Shown: positions 35,201 to 50,200 of the stretch, one piece after another
How positions within the stretch are numbered: the first letter of the stretch is position 1
How the letters are laid out: the number at the start of each line of letters is the position of its first letter
Assembly: GCF_037042905.1 (NCBI RefSeq)
Contig: NC_087257.1
Span: 17,685,001-17,749,000 of the forward strand
DNA: 64,000 nucleotides
Direction: 5' to 3'
Source: Lytechinus pictus
Taxonomy: Eukaryota; Echinodermata; Echinoidea; Temnopleuroida; Toxopneustidae
Translations under genes and position numbers: made by a program
Notes under the pieces: model-generated
Seen by the model: the letters and a program-made list of their open reading frames with translations, nothing else
Databases searched by the model: none
What the model was told of the DNA's origin: nothing

Positions 35201-38200
35201 CAATTTACAGTATATTGTCTTGGTTCTAAATGCTACAAACCAAGTCAATATAACGCTACATTGACTTCATTGGGGCTAATTATGTATTCATGAAGTTATA
35301 TTGTATCTTGGGACCCCAATCTGGGATGAGTGTGTATTTCATCATGCTCTACTGAAATATGGTATCAAACATGCTCAAACATTTAATAGGTTTTTTGTTG
35401 CATCATCTCTTTGTTACTCTACATGGGAGATTAAATTTCAAACCCATTAAACTTTTGATTAAAAAGAGCATTTCAAAATCAACAGAAGAAGTGAAACTAC
35501 TCATATAATGAAACCATTCTTTCTTCAGGTGCAATTGCTCATGCACTATAATGATGAGAAGTATTTTGAGCATTGAATTTGACAACGCGTTTACTTTCTC
35601 CAACAACGTCTGTTTGAAGAGAGAATAGAGGAGAGAGCCACCTGCATTTCCGTGTAAACATACAAAGGGATGTTCTCTCAACGTCAGTTGTCTTGGAAAC
35701 GAGGTATCTCGGTTTGCGACGGTTCCTTGGAGTACCAGTTCCACATGTTTGCTTTATATGACTATCCAAAGTGCAATAGGTTTCATAATTTTGATGAATT
35801 TTTATGATTTTATCCAAGCATAAAACATGGATTCCACATTTCTAATCCCACCGCAGCACTCACATCCTTTGGCAAGGCGCTCATCTACATTTGCCACTCT
35901 CCACCCAGGTGTAGTAAAAGGCTACCCAGTAGGAAGAAATTCCTTGAATGCTCGAGCGCCCGATCAGGGTCGCCTTGCTAAAGCCAGGGTAATGGTATGT
36001 AGTGCTTTTAATAGAAACTGCATTATTAAAGCACATATAAATGTTGCATATTATGTTTGTACTGTACATGTACACATGTACTACTTTAGATTTGGAGGCT
36101 AATGAATGGGGCACATCAAAATTAATACATCACAGGTGTGTTTACACTTTGAAATACATAAATGTACATAAAACACTTTTATGATGATTGACTCTACCCT
36201 GATAATGAGGAAAACCATTTGCGCAGTGTCACTTTATCAGTATCATTTCAAAGGCACTGGCTTTTGCCATACTGTTAGCCACATGATAATCACAAAGTTG
36301 CAGGATAAGACAGGTTTTTAATCACGATACATCCGAGATGCAGTTTGATGATATGACATGAAAAACTTTATGAAGATTAAACAAAAAACTTACCATTATA
36401 TCCATACTTGATCCTTGACGATGCGTTCAGACTAGGGTCAAAGTTTCCCATCAGAGGGGCGATGTACTGGGTAGCAGACAGGTACTGATGGAAGAATGTA
36501 CTCAGTGATAAAAACCCTGCAAAAACATTAATTAAAAAAGTTTTGGTAATTAAAGTTAAAATAAAAATCTTGAAATCAAAGCTTTATTACTTGAAATTGG
36601 TTTAAGCATCAATGATACATGAAGTAAAACACTTATCTGAAATTTCAATGTGAGAAACTGTATTTTGGGAAGGTGCATGTTTTATGTAGTTTGTTTAATA
36701 CTTTATATATCAGAGTCAATAATTGAGAAAAATGTAAATACTGTATTTCTCAGTAGTCTGTTCCGGTAAAGACTGTTCATTAAAGTATCGTATGCATTTC
36801 TTTCAAACCGATTTTACCTAAAATTGGACAAACTTAATTTACATTATCAAAAAGATCAATATAAATGCCTCAACTATCTATTTAAACTATTTCTAACATG
36901 GAAATATATGCCATTGTTTGACAACAATAGACTACCAAACAATATTCAGCACTTAATTCTTCCAACAACTGTTATTCTTTTTATGACGGTTTTGAATTTT
37001 TCTCAGGATGAAATGAGTTTCAGAGGGCTTTTCCCTTTTAAGCCAACCTCTTGTTACAATCGCCCCCATCCAACATCAGCCCCACAATTTAATAAGAAAC
37101 CACAGCTGTCAGGCTACATGCACAATCATTAGGGAGTTTCTAATAACATTGAAAAATAGCAGTAAACCTCAGGCCTTAATACTCAATTCTGAAAACTCAA
37201 TAAAAACAGTAATTCAATGAATTCAGACTACTCTTGAAAAGCAGTAAAAATGTCAAACGTGGAAAAGTTCTTGTATTGTCAAGTTAGGCTTTCAATAGCA
37301 AAGGCCATAAATCATACTGTATGAAAAAGCAGAAATACTAAACCATGCATTTGTAATATGAAATTATGTGATACAAACAGACATAATGTACATACAACAT
37401 CATCTTTCTAATGCTTTGTATTCAGTTTTAATCAAATTGATGCTCGGTGAAAAACAAAGCAGGAAATGACAATATAACTTTGAAATTGTCATGAGAGTAT
37501 TTTGCCCCGAGATGAATTAGTAATCAAGTAATGGATCAGAGAGTAATGTATTTTGTATAACAAAAAAACAAATGAGGCAGAAAATCTCTAATTGAAATCC
37601 ATTTCCAGTGCTGACAATTTTTGTTGAAAGAATGGTTGAAAACAATTTTCATAAAAAGATTGTATCCCAAGTTTATCATTTTCTCCATTCCGCTATTCTG
37701 TTCTTATAAAGTTTTTCCTTTTTTCTATACTTGTATCCACCCCCCCCCCCCCCCCCCCCGAAACAAACAAAAAAATACTTTGACAATGAGGAAAATATCA
37801 GTGGATAACATGTATTGTGTGGGTGTTTTTTGTTGGTCTATTTTTTTTTTGGGGGGAGGGGGGGGCGTATTGTATATTCATTAATCACATTCACATCAAT
37901 TTTTATACATGTACATATATTTGGTTACACCTGTATGTAAATCACAGATGATCATGAATATTTTTGAAGAAGCTTTGCTGGATTATGAATACCTTAAAAA
38001 CAAGTAGTATCAATACACAAAACAATGAACAGAGTCAAGTGAGGTCGACAATGGTCACCATAGTACATGTAATTTCCAGAATGAAACCCACCATTGTTTG
38101 GCACTGTTTCTGCCAAGAGGCGACAAAGTCATATCTCTAAAATTCAAAATGTTGAGGGTAGCTCACAAAATGCTCTTTTTTTTTAAATAGAAATATGACA

Positions 38201-41200
38201 AATGGTGGCAACGTTATGTCGGAAAGCAATCATGGGGGGGGGGCTCACTTAAATTGGTGGGAAGGGGACGTGCCCCTTTGATAACCCCCCTTTTCAGACC
38301 TAATTTTCAGTTCTCTAGATATTCCAAATGACAAAAATTCCATTCAGAAGCCGCCCCACTCGAAAAAAACCCATGTTACGAAACATCTCAGTTCCCTAGC
38401 CCTGCTAAAATTGTCCAGCGTGAGCATCGCATGCAAGAGCTGCACGCACGGCTTCACAACTCCCTCCGCTAGCAGCTCCATGCCACTAACGCGCACATAT
38501 ATGCAAAGCACTAGCGTGCACCATACCCACTGTACCACGAACCCGTTCCGTAGACCCCATTTTTCAATCCTCCTGGTATATATTTAGTTCTCAAGACCCT
38601 GTATATTACCCTTGTGATCATCATAGACCCCTAGTTCAGGGTTTCGTGGGGCACATCCCCATCAAAATATAATTTGAGTGCCCCCCCCCCCCGGAAAATC
38701 TCCTCCATTGTGAGAGAATTCTTTCTAGGCTAAAGAAGTTTGCCTCTTATAAAGGCCTAAAATCAAGCAGTTTCTGAGCTGTCTTGAGCATTTTTTTTTC
38801 TGATTTTGAGAAACAAGATTTTAACTTTGCAGCAATGATAAGCAGTATGAATCTCAATGCAAACAACCAAAATCATGAATACACTACTCTACCAAAAACC
38901 AATGAATATATTGCATGAATTAAAAAGTATGAAAAAACAACCTAAAATTATGAAAATATTAATACTACTGTACATGTACATATATGAGGCTCCATCAAAA
39001 ACCAATGAATATAAAGTATGAATTTGCGTCATTGGCAGGAATCTTTAACCCGTCAGCAGATTTGAATTAGTTGCAAAGCTTGGAAGTGAAGTTCACTCTG
39101 ATGTCAAGTAGTCTGCAGGCACAGACCCTGATTAAAGCTTTGATCTCTAAGAGGGTCTTGAGACAAGGTTAGTATTTAAACATGTTGTGAATATTCACTA
39201 CTGAATAATATGCGCCATATAAACTAAAACAACAACAATGTTGATTCAAATGAGGAGACCTTCTACATATATCCTAGCCAGGGACCTTAGGCTGCATAAT
39301 CAGACCATTTTCCTATACAATAAGTTTCATACAGCAAACTAGAATAAATGCAGATAATATACAGAAATATTGAGGTTTGCCAACAATTCATTGAAAAAGA
39401 AAAGGGTTATGAATTCAAAGATATTTAATTTTGTGACACATGCCAGCAGCACCCCCACATGAACAGTGTATGAATTTCACACTGAAATACTGTTTTTAAA
39501 TGGTTCTCAGTATATAATGCGTCGTGGGTATGTGCTGCAGAGGGGACCCCCATTTTTACACTCAAATTTCTGTTCCAAGGCATAGCATTTTTATAAGTAT
39601 TGAGAAAAAGAACAAAGAAAGCCGCTCCAAAGCATAGCATTTTCTCCTTATAAAATCGAGAAAAGAGAAGAAAGAAATCCGCTCCAAAGCTTCACATATT
39701 TTTCGTTACGCCGTTCCGGCCGCATTGATCCGCTATAATGAGCTGCAATTTTGGTGAAAGGCGGCCGCAGCGTAGAGCGCTGTCCGACCATCGCCTCTCC
39801 GCGAGCGTTCCATAGGGATGCATACGCACTCACACGCAGGCGACCCGTTCCAAGGACCCCCGTTTTAGCTGCATGCACCGTTCCATAGGGATGCATGCGC
39901 ACTTTAAATACACGCTGGCGACCCGTTCCATGGACCCCCGTTTTTTTTAAACATTTGTAGTTCCGAGGACCCTCCTTTTTACAATAAGCCTGCTCCAAAG
40001 GCCCTGTTTTTTGTCTCGCCCGTGGCACATACCTACCACTTTTTTGGTCGAGTACCCCCCCCCCCCCTGTGATCAGCATTTGTGTCAGACACACTGGAGT
40101 GAGTTCATTGTCTTGCTTGATATGGAAATTTAAAAACATTCCCAAGGCAGGGCTCGACACTAGCGCCGGTCCGACGGTCCCAGACCGGTAAAAATCACTG
40201 TCGGACCAGTAGATTTTCAGAAATAGCAAGATTTACTGGTCCGACATGACCAGTAAAAAATATCATTGTCGGGCCAGTAATTTTTCCAAAAATAGCAAGA
40301 TTTATGGGTCCGACATAAACAGTAATAAAAACTATTGTTGGGCCAGTAACTTTTTTCAGAAATGGTCAAATTCGCTAGTCCAACATAAACATGAAAAATA
40401 TTCCATGACTCAAATTGCGAACCATTTTCCTCCCGTTAAATTCTGGCATTCACACACAGAACACACACAGAATGAATCGCATGCAATTTTTGATAGGGTA
40501 ACATACAGTGTACACGTGGCTAGCCAGCCACACAGCCCACATGGTAAATTTCCTACTGGCTGCACGAACGAAGCTTGGCTAACCTCTGGCAGAAATCTCT
40601 CACAGAACTGTCAAAATTCACATTTCACACTAATGAAAAGCTCAATATAATGTCCATATTTCCTAAAAATTTGCCAAAATTGGGGTAACTCTGTCATTTG
40701 TAAGCAGTAAAAGGAGAAATTTTCACTTCTGTTTTAGTTCAAAGAGATCGGGTTTCGAGTGATATCGTCTGAATACATGATAGCCCCACATATGCATTTG
40801 TGTGTGTGTTGATACACTTGGTTTCTTTCGTAGCTAGTACTAGTATTTTTAATTGAGCCAAAAAGAAACTGATAATTTATTTATGATGATAGTTTTAGCT
40901 TTCTTCCTTTGTTTTCTTTCAATCTTTCTTTCCTTCTTTCTTTTCAATCTTTCTTTGTTTCTTCCCTCTCTTCTTTTACTGTCTTTCTTTTTTAATTTTC
41001 CCTTTTTCTTTGTCTTTTGTTCTTTCATTCTTTCTGTCCTGTTAATATTTTTCTCTATTTCTAATGCTCTTTCTTTTTCTTTCTTTTTTGATTTCCTTCT
41101 TTCTTTAATTCTTGAGTCCATCCATCCTATATTTATCTCTTCTTTCTTTCTTCATTTCCTTCCTTCTTTTCCCCTTTCTTTCCTTCATTCTTTGTTACTT

Positions 41201-44200
41201 TCTTTCTTTCCTCATTCCATCCATCCTTTCTTTACTCTTTCTTGTTTTTATTCCTTCTTTCAGCCCTTTCTCTCTTTCATTCCTTCCTTTCTTCTTTGTC
41301 TTTTGTTCTTTCTTTTTCCCCTTTGTTCAATCTATCCTTTTACCTTTTCTTTCTTCCTTTTATTTACTGCTTGCTTCCTTTCCTTTCTTTCTTTGAAGTT
41401 TGGTCTTTCTTTTTTGTTCTTCCTTTCATTTATTCTTTTACATTTTTTTTATATTTTTTATATTGCTTGCTTGTTTCCTTCCTTCTTTATTCCTTCCCAA
41501 CATTCCTTTTATCTTCTATCATTTTCCCTTTTCTTGATTTCTTCCTTCTTTCAATCCTTTTTTCTGTTTTCCTTCTTTCCATCTCTCCTTTTACCCTTTC
41601 TTTCTTTTTTTATTCCTTCTTTCCTTCTTTCTTTCATTACTTTGTCTTTTGTTCTTTCTTTCTATATTGCTTGCTTCATTTCTTTCCTTCTTTCGTTCAT
41701 TCTTATTTTCTTTTGTTCTTTCTTTCCTTCCTTTCCTTCTTTCGTTTTTTTTTTCCTTCCTTCACATTTTTTCTTTACTTTTTTCTTCCTTCGTTTCTTT
41801 TATTCTTTCTTTTTTCCTTCTTTCCATCTCTCCTTTTACCCTTTCTTTCTTGTTTTATTGCTTCTTTCCTTCTTTCTTTTTCTTTTTTCATTACTTTCTG
41901 TCTTTTGTTTTTTCTTTCTTTATTGCTTGCATCATTTCTTTCCTTCTTTTTTTTTTTCTTTCTTTCTTTCTTTCTTCCTTTTTTTCTTTCGTTCTTTCTT
42001 TCTTATTTTTGTTCTTTCCTTCCTTTCCTTCTTTCTTTCTTTAGTTCTTTCTTTTTTTCCTTCCTTCACATCTATCCTTTCTTTACCTTTGCTTTTTTCT
42101 TCCTTCCTTCCTTTCTTTTATTCTTTCTTCCTTTCTTTCTTTTTGTCTTTCATTCATTCATTCCTTCATTTTTTTTTTTTGGGGGGGGGGTAACAAGAAA
42201 GGACAGCAAAATAAACTCACGCCTTTTTTTAATGTTTTCTTTATTTTTGGGGACCAGTAGATTTTAGGTTCGGACCAGTAAAAAATGGAAAAACTGGGTA
42301 TCTACTGGTCCGACATGAATAGGTTGGACCAGTAGAAAAAAAGGGTTAGTGTGGAGCCCTGCCCAAGGTCTTGTAGCTACATGTATATATAGTGTACATT
42401 ACATCCTATTACCAAGTAACCTTATCATACATGCACATGCCTGATAAAATAGCCTCGAGAAGGATATTCTTTGAAATAATTGCGACATTAAACATCTGCC
42501 CCCATGGGGTTATATTTTGTACATCCCCGACTGGAAAGTTGCAACTGCCACTTCATAGACACATATTGGAATTCTGGATGAAATTAATGAGCTAACAGAT
42601 ATTGTATACCAATAATGCAAGTTTATACATGTATTGTGGCAATACAGTGCACAATAAGGGTATTTACAATAATATGCGAAAAGCACGAAGAAGTGTACCA
42701 AGTGAATTCGCATCATATTATAAATCCCCAAAATGCCTGTGCTTTTGTCACTTACAGAACCATTTTTTTTTTAATGTGCATTATTTCATAAAACTGGATG
42801 GCAGAATGAATTTGAGGTGGATTATTTGTCCAAATCCCTCCAAATTTGCTAGCATCTACTGTCTGCAGGCAAAACAAAAAAAGGTGAAAATTTCATTAAA
42901 ATCAGATGTTTATGTATTAAAGAAGAAAATTTTTAAGTTTTGCATAATACGCAAAGCACATCCAATATTGAAATGTGCATGCCAATATATGAAACAATTT
43001 TTGATTCCTCCCTAAAATGTGAAATTGCCATTATTGTAGCTTAAAGTTTTAATATTGTCAAAGTCAGCAAAATTTGAAATATTGTACAATTCATACAATA
43101 CAAAAGAAATAATGAGTAAGTCACATATTGTCAACTCACTCATTTGCGTATAACTATTACTTGTGCATATACAAATGTTGGCCTCGGCTGTTTTGTGAAA
43201 ATAAGAGAAATTTCAAAATGTCATAACTTTTTTTATTTTACATCTGATTTTGACATTTTCAGCATAATTTTTGTTTGATTTGTTTTAACTATTCAGATCA
43301 ACTTTTCGTCGGGATGGACATGCCCTTTAGCTCTTTCTTCTCACTGTGGTATGTAAGCTACGCCTCATTTTTATAATTTTTGTACATTTTCAATAGTCTC
43401 GTGTAATCTTTTCTCCAGTCAAAGTCATCTACAGGTACATGTATGATCCTGCTCCCTTCATTGATTTTCATCAACAGTATTTCTACGTATTTCTCCAAAT
43501 TCCCTTTCTCTACAATTCTGTCTGCAAGCTCTCTCCTTTTCTCTCTCCATTCTTGAGCATTCTGCTGATAGGTCCCTCTCTCATTATTCTGCCGTACTTT
43601 GGCAAAAGGAAGCAAGTTACAAAAGTATAATTTGTTGGAAACGAGCAATGTCTGTTCTTCATAGGCGTCAATGCAATTTAACAGCATATTTTCTTCAATA
43701 TCTTTCCTTAGAACGATCATTTCTTCCCTGAATTTTGCCTGAACGTGCAACATATACCAAGGGTGTTTCAGAAACAACAATAACTCACATTTGACTGATG
43801 TGTCATTTGCTTCCTTTTGCCAAAGTCGGGCAGTATTGTACATCTTTGTCTCCAGTGGTTTCCAACCCATTAATTTTCTCCACTCAATATCTCATCTACT
43901 TGCCTCATCACATGCTCAACTATATATTGGTCCTGCTTCCATGTATTCCCTCCCCATTCAATAGGGCACAACTCCCATTTTAGATAAATTTCCCCTCCCC
44001 AAGCTCTCTCTTTCCATTACCCCTCTCCCTCTGACTCTTGCTTTCCCTCTCCCAACCCCTCTCTGACCACCTCCATCGCCCCCTCTACCACTTGCACTCT
44101 CACCTCCTTCCTCCAACCCCCCCCCTTTCCCCTCCCCATTTTTTCTGAGGTTACATGTACTTCTCTCAAAATCTTGCATAATTCTGCAATAATGGAAACG

Positions 44201-47200
44201 CTAATAACATTAAAGTGAATGGGGATTTACCTGCACTCTTTTTTTCATTTTTCAGGGCTCTTTTGAGCATTTATTATTTTATTTCATTTTATTAGTATTA
44301 TTTTTCATTTTTTATATATATTTTTATTTTTTTGGGGAAGGGGCAAAATTGACCAGGGCCCCCATGCAGTTTGCTTCTGCCCCTGCCCCTCTCCCTCTCT
44401 ATCTCATCCTCCCTCCCAGCCCTATTATTCATAAAATCAATTGATAGCATTTTGATGATTAAAATCACTACTGAGACCGTCAAAGAAAATCATACCAGAT
44501 ATTCTATATTTATGTTTCTTTCGGCTGGCAGGTACCAAGCCAGCCTCACTACCATGGTTGCCCTGCAGTACCCATTAGCCTGTAGAAACAACTATGCCTC
44601 TCATCGTAGTCCATACATAGACATGTAATCTGTTTGAAACGATTTGGATAATTGAGTAGTATACATGTTCACGAGTGCCGCTGATTATCAAGCAGGGCAG
44701 TTACAAACAAAAATACAAAAAAATATATTTCCTAGATTTTTTTTCTCATAAAAGCGTATACTGCATTCAATGCAAATAAACACGGAGTTCATGTTTAAAC
44801 CAGGATGTACCATGGATACATTGTTGGAATCTGCATTCAAACTTCCTTGAATTAATTTCTGCAGCTGTGAGCCTCAGGTGGCCTCTTTATAATTCCAACA
44901 TTAAACTTCCTATACCTCTCAACATCGTCTTTCCATGGAAAACTGCCTCAACCGGCAGAAAAAAAATGATGAATTGGTATCGAGCGAATGTATCTTTCAT
45001 GCGTCTCAGTAGTCCCCTAGCCTTTCAGGGCAAAATACATTAGTGAAGCACCGGGAGAGATATAACTTGTTTTTATCGACGATGTCCCAAAGAAAAACGA
45101 TCATCTTGCATCGTACTGTATGTCAAAGAGAAAGACACCCAATTCAGATCCTTCATCAATGCCTTTGTTTCACTCTACTTCATAATTCTTGCGTAAAACA
45201 GAAAGAGGCTCTTTTCGTCTCATTATTTGCTCCTAGCAAACAACAAGGTGACATGCTTTCGGCTGGGAGCCCTGCGTGTGTCACTCAATATCATTTTACA
45301 GAAGTGTGCTTTTGTCACGTAGAGACGTGGTGAACTTTATAATAAACACCACATTTAACATGAAAGAGAAGCAAAAAGAATGCTGAGGATGTATTCAATC
45401 CAAATTTTCATCCAGTGGAATGACATTTAGTAGTAAAAAAATGTGGTTGGTTTCGTAATTTATAATCAACAAGGGAAAATCCCTTTATGACTTTGGTCTT
45501 GGTGGACTTTTGAACCCTGGACGTAGATTTACATCAAAAGATTTGAATTGAATCATTTGTGATTGAAAAATAAATCCTTAAGAATTAAATATAAATCTAT
45601 AATTTGGTTTAAAGTCGCTAACCACGGGTGTCCAGGGCACCGTTGCGTGAAAGTTACTATTACCATGGACCTATTACAATAGGTCCATGGTATTACATTG
45701 TGTAATAACTTTGCCATCCAATGGTACATGTAAGTAGTAATGTGGCTCAACAGCCAATCAATATCAGGGATTCCAAGAAAGTTACCATTTATAAATGGCA
45801 TAACCATAGCAGTAATTTTGATTCAATGGTACCCAAGATTTATTTCAACTCCCTGTAATAAGAGCGCAGTTTCAATTAAATGTTTGAGAATGGCAACCTA
45901 AAATGTAGAAGACAAATTTTTTAACTGCATTTCTGTCATCCTACATGCACAGATCTCACTCAAAAATCACTAAATTATGCCGGCATGCTGCCCACAAAAA
46001 AAGTTTTAAAATTGATGAGAATTCCTGAAAAAACAACCTCCATGAACACTCTCAGTCTCCAGCATTGAATGCATTAGAAAACATTCTATTTTTTTCATGA
46101 TTAAAGCTTTAATAACAAAAACTTCTTGACTCAAAATTAGCACAAAAACACCCTAAAAGTACACATCAGACAAGAGCCGGATGCAGATGCATCTCCAAAT
46201 CAAACAGAGTTTTGCTTATTTTTTTTCTTTGAATATTTGATATTTTATATCATAAAGCTCATATTGTGAAGTGCTTTCCATTCAATCTGAAGATAAAAAA
46301 TTTCTAGATGATATTCTGAAAACTCAAAAATATTTCCCTTTTCCCCAAGACATTATCCCTCTCCTCCCCTTTTGGTTTATTTGTCTCTCTTTATTTTTCT
46401 ATATCTTTCTTTTAACCATCTCCCTACAATCCTTAGCTTGTAATTTGTTAGCTAAAATAGTCTTTATTTGTCACCTTTTCCCTTAATAGAGCAATCGAAG
46501 TGGTGGCACTCCATTACTATGAATTCAAATTAGTTGAATTTTGTCTGCACATCTCTTCTTTCTTTATCTGCTACATTAGCAATTAAGAAATGTCATAGAT
46601 CGTATGCAGTCCCTGGTGAAGGACAAGATGATATTGGCAAGCCTCTGTAGCTTCAAGCGGATCTCTCTCTAAATCCTCGAGAGATTCCAGTAATTGAGAG
46701 GAAAATTTCGAGATCTGTTGAGGTAGCGAGTGTTACAAGAGGAAAGGATCAAGAAAGGACATTTGAGAAATCAAGTACAGGTACTGCCATTCCATTTCAA
46801 GAAGGTAAGATGGGTCCAACGCATACCTGTATCTGAACTTCTGAAGTACAATATATATATGAGTATATAATAGATCAATAGGTACATGTATAAAAACGAA
46901 AATTAAAAAAATCTAAGATATGCCTATTGCATGCCAAAAAAAATAGTTGTAACTCCCTACATAAAAATCAATTTTTGTTTTGAATTGTGATTTTTATTTT
47001 GTTTTAAAATGAAAATTTGTTATTCTGATAAGAATCAATCATCATTTTATATTTCATTAAATTGACAAGAAGAAAAGGAGGGGAGGAGAATAGGGAGAAA
47101 GAGAAAGAAAAGGGAGAAGAAGAAGAAGCAATAGAGGAAAAGGAGAGGAGAATGGGGTAAAGAAAAAGAAAGAAGGGGAGGAGGAAAAGAAGGAGGGAAA

Positions 47201-50200
47201 AGGAAGGAGAAAGGAAGGGGGAGAAATGGAAGAGCAAAAGGGGAAGGAAAGAAGGAGAGACAATGGGGAGGAGAAAGAGAAAGAAAGAGGTGAGAAGAAG
47301 TGGAAGAGGAGGGGAGAAGAAGTGGAGGAGATGAGAAAGAGAGGAGAATGGGGAGAAGAGAGAGAAAGGAGGGGGAGAAGAAGAAAATGAGAATGGGATG
47401 GAGAAAAAAAGAAAGGGAGAAGTGGAAGAGAAAAGGAGGAGAGAAGAATGGGAGGAGAAAGAGAAAGAAAGGGTGAATAAGAAATTAAAGGAGGAAAAGA
47501 AGGAGAGGAGGATGGACAGGAGAAAGAGAAAAAAGAAGGGGAGAACAAGAGGAGGAGGAAAAGGAGAAGAAAAGAAGGAGTAGAATGGGGAGGAAAAAGA
47601 AAAATGAGGGGGAGTATAGGGAGAAAAAGAGGAGAATGGGGAAGAGAACGAGAAAGGATGAGAGAAAAAAAGAATGGGAAGAGGGAGTGAAGAAAATATT
47701 GAGAAGCTGAAGATGAAGAAGAAGCCGATGCCAAGGCAAAGAAGATGGAGGAGATTTTATCTAAAAATACAATTATATTAAATTTGTAGGTTTAAGAGTA
47801 CAATTATCAGGCTACCATTCTCTTGAATTGGAAAGCAAGAGGAAACCAACTATGTGAATTACAGATAATTTTTTCTTCTAAATCCACTACCGTCTTTGGC
47901 TGGTCTCTTTAAAGAGAGATCTATCAAATCCTCGTAAATCTCATCACTTAATGCTACCGTATCCTCTGACTCAAACCAACATTCACTGAAAACCAGAAGA
48001 GGTAAATCGTCTCACTTCGCTTTACGAATTCATGTTAAAATGTATATGGTCTTACGGTTTCTCCAGCAGGCTGTGCAAAATTTACATAAAACTCATTTAT
48101 AAAATTGAATGCATGCATTCAAACGACTACATGTACAGTATATGCTGCTGATACGTAAATGACAGATTTTCATTAAAAACAGTGTCGCTTTGACAATGAC
48201 ATTGCAGTCAGTTTCTTCATTTTCTTGTCAAGTATTATAATTTATGGGTTAAAAGTAAATAAAAAATTCAAGTAAATAAAAAACATCATACATGTATTAA
48301 AGAGTGACAGTAATATGCATAGCATGCGGAAAAAGATTAGCTATAAATTGACTTGATATAAACATGGAGTTTGTATCAGAGGCAATCGTGCACAAACCTT
48401 TATTTTGCGCTTTGCTTGGCACATGCTACATAAGAGATAGGATTTATACACAGCTGATTGGATCGAGGATCGTGGAAATTCATCAGGGATTAAAATTATG
48501 CTGATTTTGAAATGTCTACGATCAGTCAAACTGCAGCAACTTAAGGTACATGTATTCAGCTTCAAATTCAGCTGCTGTTTTAGCACAACTAATGACATTT
48601 CAACAATTCCCTTGCATTTTACTTACTATTATGCATGTTTGTTCAAAACATTTTTTAGCTACGATGTATATTCATGCATTCATTGTTTTCTTGAAAATTC
48701 ACTGCGCTTCTCTTTGCATACAGAGGACATTGTGCAAGTTTTTCATAGAAAAAAATTATGACACTGATGGATTTCCATCGAGTTATGATTGTTCGGATCA
48801 ATCGTAACTCTTTGTAAGACGGGGCCCAGATTGAATTCATAGTATTTTTAAAACAGCATTGGTACTATCCCTTAAGGACGTTCCACAGTTATGTTTGTGC
48901 GCATTATGATCTGCGCATATTTTAAACTCTGCGCGCTGACGTCACAATGGATGAACAAGTGATTAATTAGCTGTGAGTATGAGCTGAATTTTCTCATCAA
49001 CTGCACTCTAACTGCAGATCCGATGCGTTATTTTATGAAGCTAAGAAAATAGAATTATTCCATGGACCATTTTTTAAAATATCTCTACAGTTTCAAAATA
49101 CTTTACTCTGCAGTGCTGCCAAGAATCACGAATATATCCCCGAGTTTGAATAAATGGTAGAGTGGTTTTGATTTTTTCTTCACATAGATACAAAGCATTC
49201 GGCGCATTTTTGGTGTTTTAAAAAGCACATTTGCTCTAATAAAAATGCTGATAGTTTGAAAACAAGCACATGAACCCCTATTTTTTAACGTTTGTACCTC
49301 TTAGGCATACCTTCCTCTACAACTTTGCAAATTTTGGTGAAAATGACATGGATTTTGAATAAAGTGCAGCATTTATTGTACTTTTGTAGTTTGTTATTGA
49401 TATTTCACATTTTTTAGATTGGGTTTTTGTTATCTTTTACGCCATTTTTAAGAACTGACAGTGCTGTTAGACTTAAAATTGCAAACAAATAGCACTATAA
49501 ATAGATTCTCCATTCTAACGATACAATTATTAACTCTCTTGCGAAATTTGATGACTTTTTCATGTATTTTGACTGAGTAATAGAGATTTAAATTCATTGT
49601 AGTAATCTTGCGAGGTCTAAAAATGCCAAATTATTTTGAATGCGCAATTCTTAAGAACATCAATTTGGGTGAACTTTGAAGCTCTATAGCAAAAAATCAA
49701 GCACATGGACCTATGTTAATTTTTGCATATTTCGAATATTAAGGTTCTAAAGTATCTATGTGCAAAGTTTGGTGAAAATGACATGGATTTCACTTTAACT
49801 GTGGAACGTCCTTAATGCAACTTTTTGCAATCAAATACAAAAATAAGTGTGAAAGTCACCTTCCCAAATGTAAATCGATTACTTATTTTCATGTTCATAT
49901 CTAGAGATGTTAATATATGGAACCGGGGGACGGGGCGGGGGGGGGGGGAGAAGCTCCCCTTCCCATTTTTTTGCCAAAACCATACATGTACATGTACAAA
50001 ACAAACTACATGTACCATCTGACTGTGATTTGTTGTATGGTCAACCCCTCCCCATGGATTCAAAAACATTCCAAAGCCCCTGTATATTATTGTATAATTT
50101 CTTATCATGGATTTGAGAGTGAGAAATTATAGAAAAAGGAAAAATGCTATTTTGTAGTGGGATCTTATTATCAAAGAAAGATTGAATTCTGTCCTTATTC

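Larger units (their letters stand above)
33261..36393 (-). other. Intron 5 of PLXDC
   Basis: 3133 bases with a TAGACCAAA-type motif array (33690-34080), two foldback elements (34587-35002 and 35100-35350) and SINE-body sequence (35845-36060). Nothing gene-like is seen. Confidence 0.8.

Noticed and set aside
39648..40229. 193-codon minus-strand frame with internal repeats
   Set aside because: It spans the boundary of the hAT-like element and a decayed tandem repeat, so it cannot be one ancestral gene.
40853..42267. Long plus-strand open frames (up to 446 codons) rich in F, S, L and P
   Set aside because: They come from a TTTC/TTCC polypyrimidine tract with few stop codons. Several overlapping frames are open at once and none has gene-like composition.
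42602..43015. 137-codon plus-strand frame
   Set aside because: AT-driven composition, no family resemblance, and it lies in sequence resembling dispersed repeats.
47057..47739. 225-codon Ser/Phe/Pro/Leu minus-strand frame
   Set aside because: Artefact of the GA-rich tract; no domain, start context or splice structure.
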